The position numbers and the translations under genes are program-made. 64,000 nucleotides of DNA, taken from the NCBI RefSeq assembly GCF_048551375.1, contig NZ_JBLYZJ010000008.1:87757-151756 (forward strand), written 5' to 3'. Source of the DNA: Faucicola sp048551375 (lineage in GTDB: Bacteria > Pseudomonadota > Gammaproteobacteria > Pseudomonadales > Moraxellaceae). Shown here piece by piece: positions 54,009 through 63,336 of the stretch. The notes below the pieces were generated by a model that did no database searches, was not told the origin of the DNA, and saw only the letters and a program-made list of their open reading frames with translations. Position 1 is the first letter of the stretch. The number at the start of each line of letters is the position of its first letter.

Positions 54009-55412
54009 TCAATTTGACAAATCAAAGGCTTTATCAATCGCCTCATCAAGCCGTTCTACCGCCGTAATCTCAATCCCTGCAAACTGCTCAAGATGCGTTT
54101 TTGGGGCATTGGCTTTTGGCACAATCGCATGGGTAAAGCCGTGTTTTAACGCCTCTTTAATTCGCTCTTGCCCATTTGGCACAGGGCGAATCTCCCCAGA
54201 TAGCCCCACTTCACCAAATACCGCAAGCTGATTCGGCAATGGTTTTTCTTTGATACTGGATGCACAGGCGAGCAAAACCGCCAAATCCGAGCCAGTTTCT
54301 AGCACTTTCACCCCACCGACCACATTGACATACACATCTTGCCCGCTGGTATGAATCCCACCATGACGGTGCATAACCGCCAACAGCATGGCAAGGCGTT
54401 GATAATCCAAGCCAATCGCCATCCGTCTGGGCTGACCTTGCGTGTCATCGACAAGGGCTTGTACCTCCACCAGTAGCGGACGAGTTCCCTCACGGCTGAC
54501 CATGACTACCGACCCTGCAATCGGCTTGTCATATCGGCTTAAAAATATCGCTGAGGGATTGGCGACTTCTTTTAGCCCTGTGTCGGTCATGGCAAAAATA
54601 CCCAACTCATTGACCGCCCCAAAACGGTTTTTCACCGCTCGAATCATGCGAAAACGACTGTCAGACTGCCCCTCAAAATACAGCACGGTATCGACCATGT
54701 GTTCTAGCACACGAGGGCCTGCCAATGCCCCTTCTTTGGTGACATGACCGACCAAAAATAGTGCCGTGCCTGTCTGCTTGGCATAGCGAGTGAGAATGGC
54801 GGCGGATTCACGGATTTGGCTGACGCCTCCCGGAGCAGATTGAATGGCTTCAGTAAATAGGGTCTGTATCGAGTCGATGACGGCAACGGCAGGTTGCTCT
54901 TGGGTAAGGGCGTGGCAGATGGTTTCGACATTGGTTTCGGCAAGCACTTTAAGGCGGTCATTGGGTAGCCCTAGACGACTGGCTCGCATGGCGACTTGTG
55001 ATAGGCTTTCTTCGCCTGTGACGTATAACGCACTACCTGCAAGGTTATCGTTACTTGCCATGTGAATAGCAGTCTGTAACAGAATGGTCGATTTACCGAT
55101 ACCAGGGTCGCCACCAATCAGCACGACTGACCCTGCAACCAGTCCACCGCCCAGTACACGGTCAAATTCGCCCACGCCTGTGGGTAGCCGTGTGTCAAGT
55201 GACATCGGCACGGCATTCAGGGGAATGACGGCGGATTGTTCGCCTGCGTAGTTGTTGGCTTTTTTGGCGGTGGGTTTGTGGTGGGGCATGAGGGTGACGG
55301 TGGGGGCTTCGGTAAGGCTGTTCCATGCACCACATTCGCCACATTGTCCAGACCATTTGCCGAAGTTTGCACCGCATTGCTGACAAACATAGGTAGATTT
55401 TGATTTTGCCAT
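54009..55412 (-). CDS. radA: DNA repair protein RadA (Sms)
   Basis: A 467-residue RecA-like branch-migration helicase used in recombination. The N-terminal C4 zinc finger reads CQQCGANFGKWSGQCGECGAW. Walker A is GGDPGIGKSTILL, the RadA-specific motif is KNRFG (VKNRFGAVNELG), and the C-terminal third is the Lon-protease-like domain (VNVVGGVKVLETGSDLA). The ATG 55412 lies 4 bases after the previous gene's stop, so its ribosome site AGGA is inside that gene; the two are probably coupled. It ends the four-gene minus-strand run ftsK-ATPase-partner-radA. Confidence 0.95.
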   Translation of the reverse strand: MAKSKSTYVCQQCGANFGKWSGQCGECGAWNSLTEAPTVTLMPHHKPTAKKANNYAGEQSAVIPLNAVPMSLDTRLPTGVGEFDRVLGGGLVAGSVVLIGGDPGIGKSTILLQTAIHMASNDNLAGSALYVTGEESLSQVAMRASRLGLPNDRLKVLAETNVETICHALTQEQPAVAVIDSIQTLFTEAIQSAPGGVSQIRESAAILTRYAKQTGTALFLVGHVTKEGALAGPRVLEHMVDTVLYFEGQSDSRFRMIRAVKNRFGAVNELGIFAMTDTGLKEVANPSAIFLSRYDKPIAGSVVMVSREGTRPLLVEVQALVDDTQGQPRRMAIGLDYQRLAMLLAVMHRHGGIHTSGQDVYVNVVGGVKVLETGSDLAVLLACASSIKEKPLPNQLAVFGEVGLSGEIRPVPNGQERIKEALKHGFTHAIVPKANAPKTHLEQFAGIEITAVERLDEAIDKAFDLSN

Positions 55413-55416
55413 TGAC

Positions 55417-55962
55417 TTATAAATCCTGCGTTCTTAAAAGCTGTATTTCGCCTGTAATATTTCTTAGCTTTCTATTCAAGTTAATTTGTAAAAATTCAAA
55501 ATCTTTTGGGTCTGTATCATTTTTTAGGACAATCATCAGTTTATAATCTACTTTGCCACTGTCAGCATTTAATCGTAGCAATCGTTCGTAACACACCATA
55601 CTACCAATAAACTTGCCTTTAAACTCTTCTATCACTTCAAACCAAAGTTTTTTACTAAAGACTTTGACATTCAGACCTGCACTTTTTAATAAAGTCATCA
55701 ACTCTGAAGGTTTAGCATCTAAAATCAATTGATTTTCAAGGCAATTTTTTATCTCAGTTGTTAAGTCCGTCAACTCTATCAAAAAAACGGTTTGCCCCTT
55801 GGTTTTGATGTAATCCACCTTTTTGAAAGCTAAAGGATTATGGAAACCAAGTGTTTGTAAAAAAGCATCATTATCCAACACACTAGCGATTAAAGTGGAT
55901 TGCTCAATAACGCCATGCTCATCGACACTGTGCCGAATGGTTTCTTCTTGCATTTCAATCAT
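55417..55962 (-). CDS. Partner protein of the AAA ATPase (unknown function)
   Basis: A 181-residue soluble protein that I do not recognise. It starts MIEMQEETIRHSVDEHGV and has an alpha/beta centre with KVDYIKTKGQTVFLIELTDL. This is loosely like the D...ExK core of PD-(D/E)XK nucleases but with Thr in place of Lys, so I would not call it a nuclease. The C-terminal half has GSMVCYERLLRLN and KLMIVLKND. I chose ATG 55962 because it overlaps the ATPase stop in ATGATTGA, with AAGGTGG upstream; longer forms to 56001 overlap more. Its stop is 4 bases before radA. It is lower in GC than radA, as is the ATPase. Confidence 0.7.
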   Translation of the reverse strand: MIEMQEETIRHSVDEHGVIEQSTLIASVLDNDAFLQTLGFHNPLAFKKVDYIKTKGQTVFLIELTDLTTEIKNCLENQLILDAKPSELMTLLKSAGLNVKVFSKKLWFEVIEEFKGKFIGSMVCYERLLRLNADSGKVDYKLMIVLKNDTDPKDFEFLQINLNRKLRNITGEIQLLRTQDL

Positions 55963-57406
55963 CGAAGAAGCCACCTTTTTTTGCAAAAGTAAGCGAGGCA
56001 TACGGCTCTAGTAATTTATTACGCACCAAAGCAATCTTACCCACATTGTTAATTTCTTCTTCATCAAAACTTGCTAAATGACCATCCTTTTCAAAATATT
56101 GTGTAGAAACAAAGTTTTGTTGCTCTAAACTACTCGTATAAACGTCTAACGCTTTGAGCATATCGGAGCTATGGGTAGTGATGACAACAAACACGCCATT
56201 TTCGGCAAGTTTGACTAAGATTTTGGCGAGGATAGCTTGCCATTCGGGGTGTAGGTTACTTTCAGGTTCGTCAATAAAAACAAATGAGCCTTTATTGATG
56301 ATATTTTTGCTTAATACGGCTTGAATTACACCTAGATTGGTCATGCCAAAGGATACCAAGTTTTTGGCAATGGCTTGTCCTTGATTGGTTTCAAAGGCTA
56401 AATCATTGCCATTACTGCTAAATTTGCCGTTAAGGTAGCTTTGTAATTCATCAGCACATTCTTCAATAAAGGCAGGGCGTTCACCATGTTTGAAATTGGC
56501 GAATACCAACTCTCGTAAGTCTAAAAAATGTTGGGGGATGCCTGTTAAACGTTCATCTTTGATATTTCCTGCTAAATAGAAAAAGTTTCTATCACTCACC
56601 AAACCTTTTAGAAATGATGCTGATAATCGCCAATAAATAGGTGATTCAAAAAAGACTAAGCGATTAAGGTTTAATACTTTACCAATGTTGTAAGACATTT
56701 GGGAAATTATTATCTCATTCTTCTCAATATAGATAGAAACCTTATCTTTAATTTCAAAAATTAGTTTATCTTCGCTATGTCTTATTAATTGCTCAATAGT
56801 TGAAATTTGGAAGTTTTCTTTGAGTTCTGTTATTAAAAACTCTTTAACTATACCAAAATACGTGTATTCAGGTTTATCCAACATCTTATAAATAGTGTTT
56901 AAAATTAGTTTATTATCTTCGAGCAACCTTAAAGCATTTGTTTTCTTTATATTGAAACTTATATTGATTTCTGAGTTATTAGTTACATTTTTTTCATTTT
57001 TCGTTAGTTTTCTTATATGTTCATCTATTTCTTCATTAAACATAGGAAGTAAACTATTAAGGCTATTTTTAATATAACTCAAATCACTATAATAAACCAA
57101 ATTTTCAGCATTAATTAAATCCATCTTTTTTTCATTAATAAAAGCAATTGAATGCAAGACAGCACTATTTTGAGATGAAATTATGAACTCTTGTAGTATA
57201 TTTGAGTTTTGTAAAAACTGATTAAATTTCTTAAACAGTTCAATCTTATAAACATCTTGATTTAAAACTTTTAGAACCGAATACAAAAACTTAGTGACAA
57301 AACTTTTCCCTGTGCCATTCTGCCCAGCCAGCACCGTCAGCGGATTTACCGTAAACTCCGCTTTCTCAATCGCCCCCAAATTTTCAATATACAGTTCTAA
57401 TTCCAT
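55955..57406 (-). CDS. AAA15/OLD-like ATPase, possible defence ATPase
   Basis: A 483-residue ABC/SMC-type ATPase of the AAA15/AAA21 group. It starts MELELYIENLGAIEKAEF, with Walker A AGQNGTGKSF at ~28-36. A long, AT-rich, Asn/Lys/Ile-rich insert (~60-330) follows. Near the C-terminus come Walker B FIDEPESNLHP at ~376-386 and a switch His in TTHSSD at ~412. Such ATPases occur in OLD, Septu (PtuA), PARIS (AriA), retron and Gabija-like defence systems, but also alone. No TOPRIM nuclease domain follows the ATPase core. AAGGA precedes ATG 57406. It starts 15 bases after ftsK and overlaps its partner by 8 bases. Confidence 0.85.
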   Translation of the reverse strand: MELELYIENLGAIEKAEFTVNPLTVLAGQNGTGKSFVTKFLYSVLKVLNQDVYKIELFKKFNQFLQNSNILQEFIISSQNSAVLHSIAFINEKKMDLINAENLVYYSDLSYIKNSLNSLLPMFNEEIDEHIRKLTKNEKNVTNNSEINISFNIKKTNALRLLEDNKLILNTIYKMLDKPEYTYFGIVKEFLITELKENFQISTIEQLIRHSEDKLIFEIKDKVSIYIEKNEIIISQMSYNIGKVLNLNRLVFFESPIYWRLSASFLKGLVSDRNFFYLAGNIKDERLTGIPQHFLDLRELVFANFKHGERPAFIEECADELQSYLNGKFSSNGNDLAFETNQGQAIAKNLVSFGMTNLGVIQAVLSKNIINKGSFVFIDEPESNLHPEWQAILAKILVKLAENGVFVVITTHSSDMLKALDVYTSSLEQQNFVSTQYFEKDGHLASFDEEEINNVGKIALVRNKLLEPYASLTFAKKGGFFDD

Positions 57407-57421
57407 CTTATTATCCTTGTC

Positions 57422-60322
57422 TTAAACCAACAACTCACGTTTACCACTTTTACCCATCCCACTGACCAAGCCCCCCGCCTCCATCGCATCAACAATTCTC
57501 GCAGCACGGTTATAACCAATACTAAACTTACGTTGAATACTAGAGGCAGATACCTTGCGAGTTTCCAGCACAAACGCCACCACATCATCATATAAGGCAT
57601 CTTCATCGCCTGTCCCAATACCCCCAGAGTCCGAACCACTCGGTGAAGTCAGTTCAAAATTATCAAACATATTATCAATATAGTCAGGCGAACCACGCTC
57701 ACGCCACGCATCACAAATGCTATTGACCTCAGCATCACTGATAAACGCCCCATGAACACGAGTTGGCTCATTTTGGCTAGGGGCTAAAAACAGCATATCC
57801 CCATGCCCAAGCATATCCTCTGCACCACCTGCATCCAAGATGGTACGAGAGTCGACCTTTGAGTTGACACGCAAGGCGGCACGCACAGGGATATTGGCTT
57901 TGATAAGCCCTGTGATGACATCGACTGAAGGGCGTTGGGTCGCCAAAATCAAGTGAATCCCTGCGGCACGAGATTTTTGGGCAAGGCGAGTAATCAATTC
58001 TTCGGCTTGTTTGCCCACCTGCATAATCATATCGGCAAATTCGTCCGCCACAATGACGATTTGTGGTAATGGCTTGAGTTTGGGTGGTTTGTCTTGGCTG
58101 ACGCTGTCGTGCATCCGCCATAGTGGGTCGAGCAATGGATGACCTTGTTGTTCTGAGGCGATGACTTTTTTATTGTATTCGTCCAGTTTTCGCACTTTAA
58201 ACAACGACATCAGTTGATAACGGCGTTCCATTTCTGCCACACACCACGACAAGGCACTGGCAGCCTCGGTCATGTCGGTGACGACTGGGGTCAATAAATG
58301 CGGAATGTCATTATAATTGGCAAGTTCAAGCTGTTTGGGGTCAATCAAAATCAAGCGTAATTGCTCTGGGGTGTATTTGAGCAATAGCGACAATAACAAT
58401 GAGTTGACTAACACCGATTTACCAGAGCCAGTCGTCCCTGCAACGAGCATATGAGGGGCTTTTGCCAAATCCGCAATCACAGGCTTGCCAGAAATATCTT
58501 TACCCATCGCCATGCTCAGTAGCCCATTGGGGTCGGCAAAGGCTTCGGTTTTTAATAATTCAATCAGCCGTACCATTTGGCGGTTGGGGTTTGGCACTTC
58601 GATACCAATATACGGCTTTCCCGGTATGACCTCGACCACACGCACTGATGCCATTGACAATGAACGAGCCAAATCCTTGGAAATACCTGTGACTTTACTG
58701 GCTTTGACCCCCGGAGCAAGCTCCACCTCAAAGCGTGTGACCACAGGCCCTAGTTGGGCATTGACGACATTGGCTTTGATGTTGAATTCTTGTAGTTTAA
58801 TTTCGAGTAATTCAGATAGCTGTTGCAGTTGTTCACGGCTATAGCTAGGCTGTTGATTGGGGTCTGGCAATTCCAGCAAACTTAATTCAGGCAACGGACT
58901 AAGGCTTGCTCGATATTGTGCGGTTTGCATGGCACGAGATTTACTGGCAAATAATGCGTCATTATGAATGTCTAGCGGAGCTTCGGCAGGAATAATGCCA
59001 ATTTCTACTGAGCGATGGTCAACGCTAGGGCGTTTGGCGGTGTCAATTTTTTGAGCTTGAGCCACTGGCTGAGGGGCTGAAATCACTGGCTGAACTGTAG
59101 GTTCAACAATCACATCAGCGACAGGTTTCGCCATGAATGCCATCGGTTCTGAGTCATCAGCCGCCCCACCATCATTATCTTGATAAATATCCACTGTATC
59201 GCTATGTGTTTTTTGATAATCCGCTTGAGGGTATACCTCCTGCTCTGCTAAATTCGGTACAGGATAATAAGTCTGCATCCCCAACAACTTAGCCACGGAG
59301 ATAGGTTCTTCAACTGGTGGCGGTGGTGGTGTGGGTGTATTTGCTTGGTTGTCCCAATGGTCTGGCAATAGCACAGGGCTAGACACAATCACCATTTCTT
59401 CACTGTCATCGGTGGTATGTTGTGGCATTGTGGTAGGTTTAACAGGCTCGGTGCGTTTAAAAGGGTCAGTTTTGTTTGTGATGACCTCATTTTGTAATTT
59501 GGCATCAATCTTTTTGGTCAATTTGGTATTGGCAAGGTGTGCCGAACTGATGGGTCTAAACGGATTTGAACCGTCATCACTATCCATCCAAGCATATTCT
59601 TTGGCATCACTAAAGCCTGTTTCATCCAAAAAGTCATCCAGTGGGCTGTCATAGCCCATATCAACCGTATGATTTGATGCTAAAACCTCATCATGGGCAG
59701 GCAATGGCAACGGCAGTTGAAGGCTATCAGTGGATTTTTTGCCTGTTTTTTTATCATTTGCCAAACCATCATCGGCAAGCGTATCAGTGGCTTGTTCGGC
59801 TGATTGATTTGCAGATTTAGCAATATAAGTTTGCCAAAAATGCTTAACATCCAAATTAAAACTAAACACCAAGGTAATAAGGCTAAATACCAATAAAAAT
59901 AGCAAGGCTATCCAATGACTTAATAGACCTGCCAATCCTGAAGCCACCACTTGCCCAATAATACCTTGATGCAACCAGCTAAATGTCAGCAAGCCTGTCA
60001 GCCCTGCACTACCAATCAGCAAAAACACATAGCCTAACGTGCGAAATACCCCCATCGGTTCGGTTTTGGGATACCACACTCGCCACGCCTCATAACAGGT
60101 AATCACAATCAGCCACCAGCTTGACACCCCAAGAAAGGTATACAACATATCCGACAGCCATGCACCGCCCTCGCCCACCAAATTACTGACAGGTTGGTTA
60201 AGACTACTGACATGCGACCAACTGGGGTCATTGGCAGAATAGCTCATCAATGACATTAATAACAACAAAGCCACAATCAGCCAAAGTAGTGTCAAAATAC
60301 TACGGCGAAAATAGAACGACAA
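57422..60322 (-). CDS. ftsK: DNA translocase FtsK
   Basis: A 966-residue septal translocase that pumps DNA and activates XerCD/dif resolution during division. The N-terminal ~170 residues hold four membrane helices. Then comes a long Pro/Asp/Gln-rich linker (~170-470), the alpha-beta motor with Walker A AGTTGSGKSVLVN and Walker B IVIVADEFADMIMQ, and the C-terminal gamma winged-helix (SIGYNRAARIVDAMEAGGLV), which reads KOPS. The start is TTG 60322 (MSFYFRRSILTLLW), with AAGGTAGG upstream; no better ATG precedes the first helix. It heads the minus-strand run with the ATPase pair and radA. Confidence 0.93.
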   Translation of the reverse strand: MSFYFRRSILTLLWLIVALLLLMSLMSYSANDPSWSHVSSLNQPVSNLVGEGGAWLSDMLYTFLGVSSWWLIVITCYEAWRVWYPKTEPMGVFRTLGYVFLLIGSAGLTGLLTFSWLHQGIIGQVVASGLAGLLSHWIALLFLLVFSLITLVFSFNLDVKHFWQTYIAKSANQSAEQATDTLADDGLANDKKTGKKSTDSLQLPLPLPAHDEVLASNHTVDMGYDSPLDDFLDETGFSDAKEYAWMDSDDGSNPFRPISSAHLANTKLTKKIDAKLQNEVITNKTDPFKRTEPVKPTTMPQHTTDDSEEMVIVSSPVLLPDHWDNQANTPTPPPPPVEEPISVAKLLGMQTYYPVPNLAEQEVYPQADYQKTHSDTVDIYQDNDGGAADDSEPMAFMAKPVADVIVEPTVQPVISAPQPVAQAQKIDTAKRPSVDHRSVEIGIIPAEAPLDIHNDALFASKSRAMQTAQYRASLSPLPELSLLELPDPNQQPSYSREQLQQLSELLEIKLQEFNIKANVVNAQLGPVVTRFEVELAPGVKASKVTGISKDLARSLSMASVRVVEVIPGKPYIGIEVPNPNRQMVRLIELLKTEAFADPNGLLSMAMGKDISGKPVIADLAKAPHMLVAGTTGSGKSVLVNSLLLSLLLKYTPEQLRLILIDPKQLELANYNDIPHLLTPVVTDMTEAASALSWCVAEMERRYQLMSLFKVRKLDEYNKKVIASEQQGHPLLDPLWRMHDSVSQDKPPKLKPLPQIVIVADEFADMIMQVGKQAEELITRLAQKSRAAGIHLILATQRPSVDVITGLIKANIPVRAALRVNSKVDSRTILDAGGAEDMLGHGDMLFLAPSQNEPTRVHGAFISDAEVNSICDAWRERGSPDYIDNMFDNFELTSPSGSDSGGIGTGDEDALYDDVVAFVLETRKVSASSIQRKFSIGYNRAARIVDAMEAGGLVSGMGKSGKRELLV

Positions 60323-60667
60323 GTGAACCTACCTTAATTTTTATGCAAATTTTATGGGGTGTTTATAAAACGATTATCATAGCAAAACTTTGGCTAATCG
60401 TGGGTAGGTTTTTTGCCCATTCGGATGATTTCACTTAGCTTTTAGGCGGTTTTTGTCGAATGATTGTTTTTTCCAATCCGATTTATCAATTCACCAATAG
60501 CCCTTGCTATTTTTGGCATAAAACCCTATCTTAATAACCATACCAATTAGCCATCACTGATTGACTTCATTTCGTTAGACATAACCCTGTTATCAAAGGG
60601 CGTAAGCATTACATCCCTACAAAAACCAATATTATTTCCATATGAAATCACAAGATAAGGAACGACC
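60323..60667. other. Divergent gap between ftsK and trxB
   Basis: About 345 bases with no gene. It holds the promoters of ftsK and trxB and repeat A6 at 60597-60620. A weak Fur-like sequence at 60369-60381 was judged insufficient. Confidence 0.4.
60597..60620. repeat. Dispersed GGGCGTA palindrome, copy A6 (diverged)
   Basis: AAGGGCGTAAGCATTACATC then CCTAC. One arm is diverged. It lies 47 bases before trxB. Confidence 0.6.
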
Positions 60668-61639
60668 ATGGGCGATACCATTCACCACAATCTAATCATT
60701 TTAGGCTCAGGCCCTGCAGGCTATGCCGCCGCTGTATACTCGGCTCGTGCCAACCTCAAACCTGTCATCATCACAGGGATGCAACTGGGCGGACAGCTCA
60801 CCACTACCACCGAAGTGGATAACTGGATTGGCGATGCCCACGGCTTGACAGGGCCCGAGTTGATGGTACGTATGCAGGCTCATGCTGAGCGTTTTGGCAC
60901 GCAGTTGGTATATGACCACATTAACGAAGTCAATTTAAGCCAAAAACCCTTTACCCTAGTCGGTGGCAACGCCACTTATACTTGTGATGCACTCATCATA
61001 GCGACAGGGGCATCGGCTCAATATTTGGGCTTAGAAAGCGAACAAAAATTCATGGGACAAGGCGTGTCTGCCTGTGCCACTTGCGATGGGTTCTTTTATA
61101 AAAACCAAGATGTCATTGTCATCGGTGGGGGCAATACGGCAGTTGAAGAAGCCTTATATTTATCGAATATCGCCAAACACGTCACGCTCGTGCATCGCCG
61201 TGATAAGCTAAAATCCGAAAAAATCCTTCAAGACCAACTATTTGAAAAACAAAAAAATGGCAATGTCAGCATTGAATGGAACTACCAACTTAAAGAAGTA
61301 GTCGGTGACAGCTCAGGTGTGACAGGCGTTATCCTCGAAAATGTCAATGACCAAACCACCAAGCAACTGGATGCAACAGGGCTATTTATCGCCATTGGTC
61401 ATAAACCCAATACCGAGATTTTTGACGGTCAACTGACCATGAACAATGGCTATATCGTGGTAAACAGTGGCTTAAATGGCAATGCGACAGCGACCAGTGT
61501 TGACGGTGTATTCGCTTGTGGTGATGTGGCAGACCATGTGTATCGTCAAGCCATCACCTCAGCAGGCACAGGCTGTATGGCGGCGTTGGATGCAGAAAAG
61601 TATCTTGATGCGTTGGCGATGAATACCCCAACCGCCTAA
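60668..61639 (+). CDS. trxB: Thioredoxin reductase
   Basis: A 323-residue flavoenzyme that reduces thioredoxin with NADPH. It has the FAD motif GSGPAGYAAAVYSARA, the redox-active ACATCDGFF (CATC), the NADPH motif VIGGGNTAVEEALYLS and the C-terminal FAD segment VFACGDVADHVYRQA. Length is the usual low-Mr form. AAGGA precedes ATG 60668. It leads a plus-strand run with aat and bpt, with repeat A7 after its stop. Confidence 0.96.
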   Translation: MGDTIHHNLIILGSGPAGYAAAVYSARANLKPVIITGMQLGGQLTTTTEVDNWIGDAHGLTGPELMVRMQAHAERFGTQLVYDHINEVNLSQKPFTLVGGNATYTCDALIIATGASAQYLGLESEQKFMGQGVSACATCDGFFYKNQDVIVIGGGNTAVEEALYLSNIAKHVTLVHRRDKLKSEKILQDQLFEKQKNGNVSIEWNYQLKEVVGDSSGVTGVILENVNDQTTKQLDATGLFIAIGHKPNTEIFDGQLTMNNGYIVVNSGLNGNATATSVDGVFACGDVADHVYRQAITSAGTGCMAALDAEKYLDALAMNTPTA

Positions 61640-61686
61640 ATCTAACTAATCACTTGCTCAATTCAATTAGAAATAAGACAATGGTC

Positions 61687-61717
61687 AAAGGGCGTATGCA
61701 ATACGCCCCTACAAAAA
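61687..61717. repeat. Dispersed GGGCGTA palindrome, copy A7
   Basis: AAAGGGCGTATGCAATACGC then CCCTACAAAAAC. The arms GGGCGTAT/ATACGCCC are perfect. It lies between trxB and aat. Confidence 0.8.
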
Positions 61718-61750
61718 CTTATCTTGTTTCTATTTTAAAGCACTATATCT

Positions 61751-62509
61751 ATGCCTCTACCGCCCAACTGTCGCTATGACTTCCCTACCCCTCACCAAAT
61801 CGCCCAAATTGACCCCAATGGTGAGGGGTTAATTGGCATTGGGGCAGACCTTGCGTGTGATACACTGATTGAGGCGTATCGGCATGGGATTTTTCCGTGG
61901 TTTAGTGAGGGCAACCCTATCGCATGGTACTGCCCCGACCCACGCTGTATCATCTATCCGCAAGATTTTCAGCCCAGTAAATCACTGTCACGGCGTATCA
62001 AAAATAGCGACTGGACGCTACGCATTAATACCGACTTTGCCCAAGTGATTCATGCCTGTGCTGAAGTGCGAGCCTATGCTGATGGCACTTGGATTGGTGA
62101 AGACATGATTGAGGCTTACACCCAGTTGCACCATCAAGGCATTGCCCATAGTGTAGAAGTGTGGGATGGTGAAACGCTGATTGGTGGGCTATATGGGTTA
62201 AAATTGGGACAAGCATTTTTTGGCGAAAGTATGTTTCATCGTGTCACGGATGCGTCCAAAGTGGCGTTTTTTGGCTTGATGAAACTTTGCCAAGCCTCTG
62301 ATTTTGCATGGGTGGATTGTCAGTTACCTAATGAACACTTGATAAGCCTTGGGGCGGTGACGTTGCCAAGAGAGCAGTTTTTGGCACAACTGGCAATACA
62401 AATTGATTTACCCAGTTATGATTGGTCAAAGTTATCTGATAAACATATCAAAGTAAGTGAGTTATTAAGCCAAAATAATCCTTTTGATTTAGGCAAGGGC
62501 AAAATGTAA
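61751..62509 (+). CDS. aat: Leucyl/phenylalanyl-tRNA-protein transferase
   Basis: A 252-residue enzyme that adds Leu or Phe from tRNA to N-terminal Arg or Lys, marking proteins for ClpS/ClpAP degradation. Family segments are GIFPWFSEGNPIAWYCPDPR, YADGTWIGEDM, HSVEVWDGETLIGGLYG and GQAFFGESMFH. Length fits E. coli Aat (234). The next gene starts directly after its stop, so the two N-degron transferases are probably made together. Confidence 0.95.
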   Translation: MPLPPNCRYDFPTPHQIAQIDPNGEGLIGIGADLACDTLIEAYRHGIFPWFSEGNPIAWYCPDPRCIIYPQDFQPSKSLSRRIKNSDWTLRINTDFAQVIHACAEVRAYADGTWIGEDMIEAYTQLHHQGIAHSVEVWDGETLIGGLYGLKLGQAFFGESMFHRVTDASKVAFFGLMKLCQASDFAWVDCQLPNEHLISLGAVTLPREQFLAQLAIQIDLPSYDWSKLSDKHIKVSELLSQNNPFDLGKGKM

Positions 62510-63316
62510 ATGCAATCACCTCCAACTATGCCCACACTAAACAGCCAAATCACCCCACTTCACCAGTGCAATTATCTGCCTGACCGAGCCTCACGCCTCG
62601 AATTTATCGAACTTACCGAACCCAACAGCCTACCAACTGCCCAATTTTCGCAATTCACTCGCCAAGGTTTTCGCCGTAGCGGTCAACACCTCTACCGCCC
62701 CATCTGCCATCATTGCCAACGCTGTATTGCCACTCGCTTACCTGTTGCTGACTTTCAGCCGAATCGCACCCAACGCAAACTTTGGCAGAAACTCAACAAC
62801 ATTGACATCATCCTTACTGAATTATCAGAACTAAACGAACAGCATTTTAACCTTTATGCTCGCTATATTTGTGAGCGTCATAGTGATGGCGATATGTATC
62901 CGCCAAGCCTAGCCAGCTTTCAGCGTTTTTTACAATTTTCATTTACTGATACCTTTGTGATGGAATTTTGGCAAGCCGACACCCTTATCATGGTGGCGGT
63001 GTGTGACCGTTTGGACGATGGCATTTCCGCTGTTTATACGTTTTTTGAACCGTCATTGCCTCAGCTAAGCCTCGGCACATTGGGAATTTTGGCTCAAATC
63101 GACTATGTTAAACAGCATCATCTTGATTATGTATATCTTGGCTTTTGGATTCCAGACAGCGATAAAATGCAGTATAAAGCCAATTTTCACCCCATTGAGC
63201 TATTAATTGACCGCCAGTGGCATCATTTTGACGATAAAGTTACCGCCCAACAGATATCACCCTATCTACAACACGCTATCAAACAACATTATGGCACTCG
63301 TTGGCAAAATGGATGA
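62510..63316 (+). CDS. bpt: Aspartate/glutamate leucyltransferase (arginyltransferase-like)
   Basis: A 268-residue Ate1/Bpt-type aminoacyl-tRNA-protein transferase. It has the N-terminal CNYLPDR segment, GFRRSGQHLYRPICHHCQRC (conserved cysteines), a central region with ICERHSDGDMYPPS, and the closing YLGFWIPDSDKMQYKANFHP. Bacterial Bpt adds Leu to N-terminal Asp/Glu, feeding the same ClpS pathway as Aat. The ATG at 62510 immediately follows the aat TAA, so no own ribosome site is possible between them; coupling is likely. It converges on rimI. Confidence 0.93.
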   Translation: MQSPPTMPTLNSQITPLHQCNYLPDRASRLEFIELTEPNSLPTAQFSQFTRQGFRRSGQHLYRPICHHCQRCIATRLPVADFQPNRTQRKLWQKLNNIDIILTELSELNEQHFNLYARYICERHSDGDMYPPSLASFQRFLQFSFTDTFVMEFWQADTLIMVAVCDRLDDGISAVYTFFEPSLPQLSLGTLGILAQIDYVKQHHLDYVYLGFWIPDSDKMQYKANFHPIELLIDRQWHHFDDKVTAQQISPYLQHAIKQHYGTRWQNG

Positions 63317-63336
63317 TTACGCCTTATATTAAAAGA

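Noticed and set aside
60369..60381. AACGATTATCATA, a Fur-like sequence between ftsK and trxB
   Set aside because: Only about 10 of 13 core positions match, outer positions do not, and neither neighbour is an iron gene.
60250..60438. 62-codon plus-strand frame across the ftsK start
   Set aside because: Largely antisense to ftsK, no ribosome site and no recognisable features.
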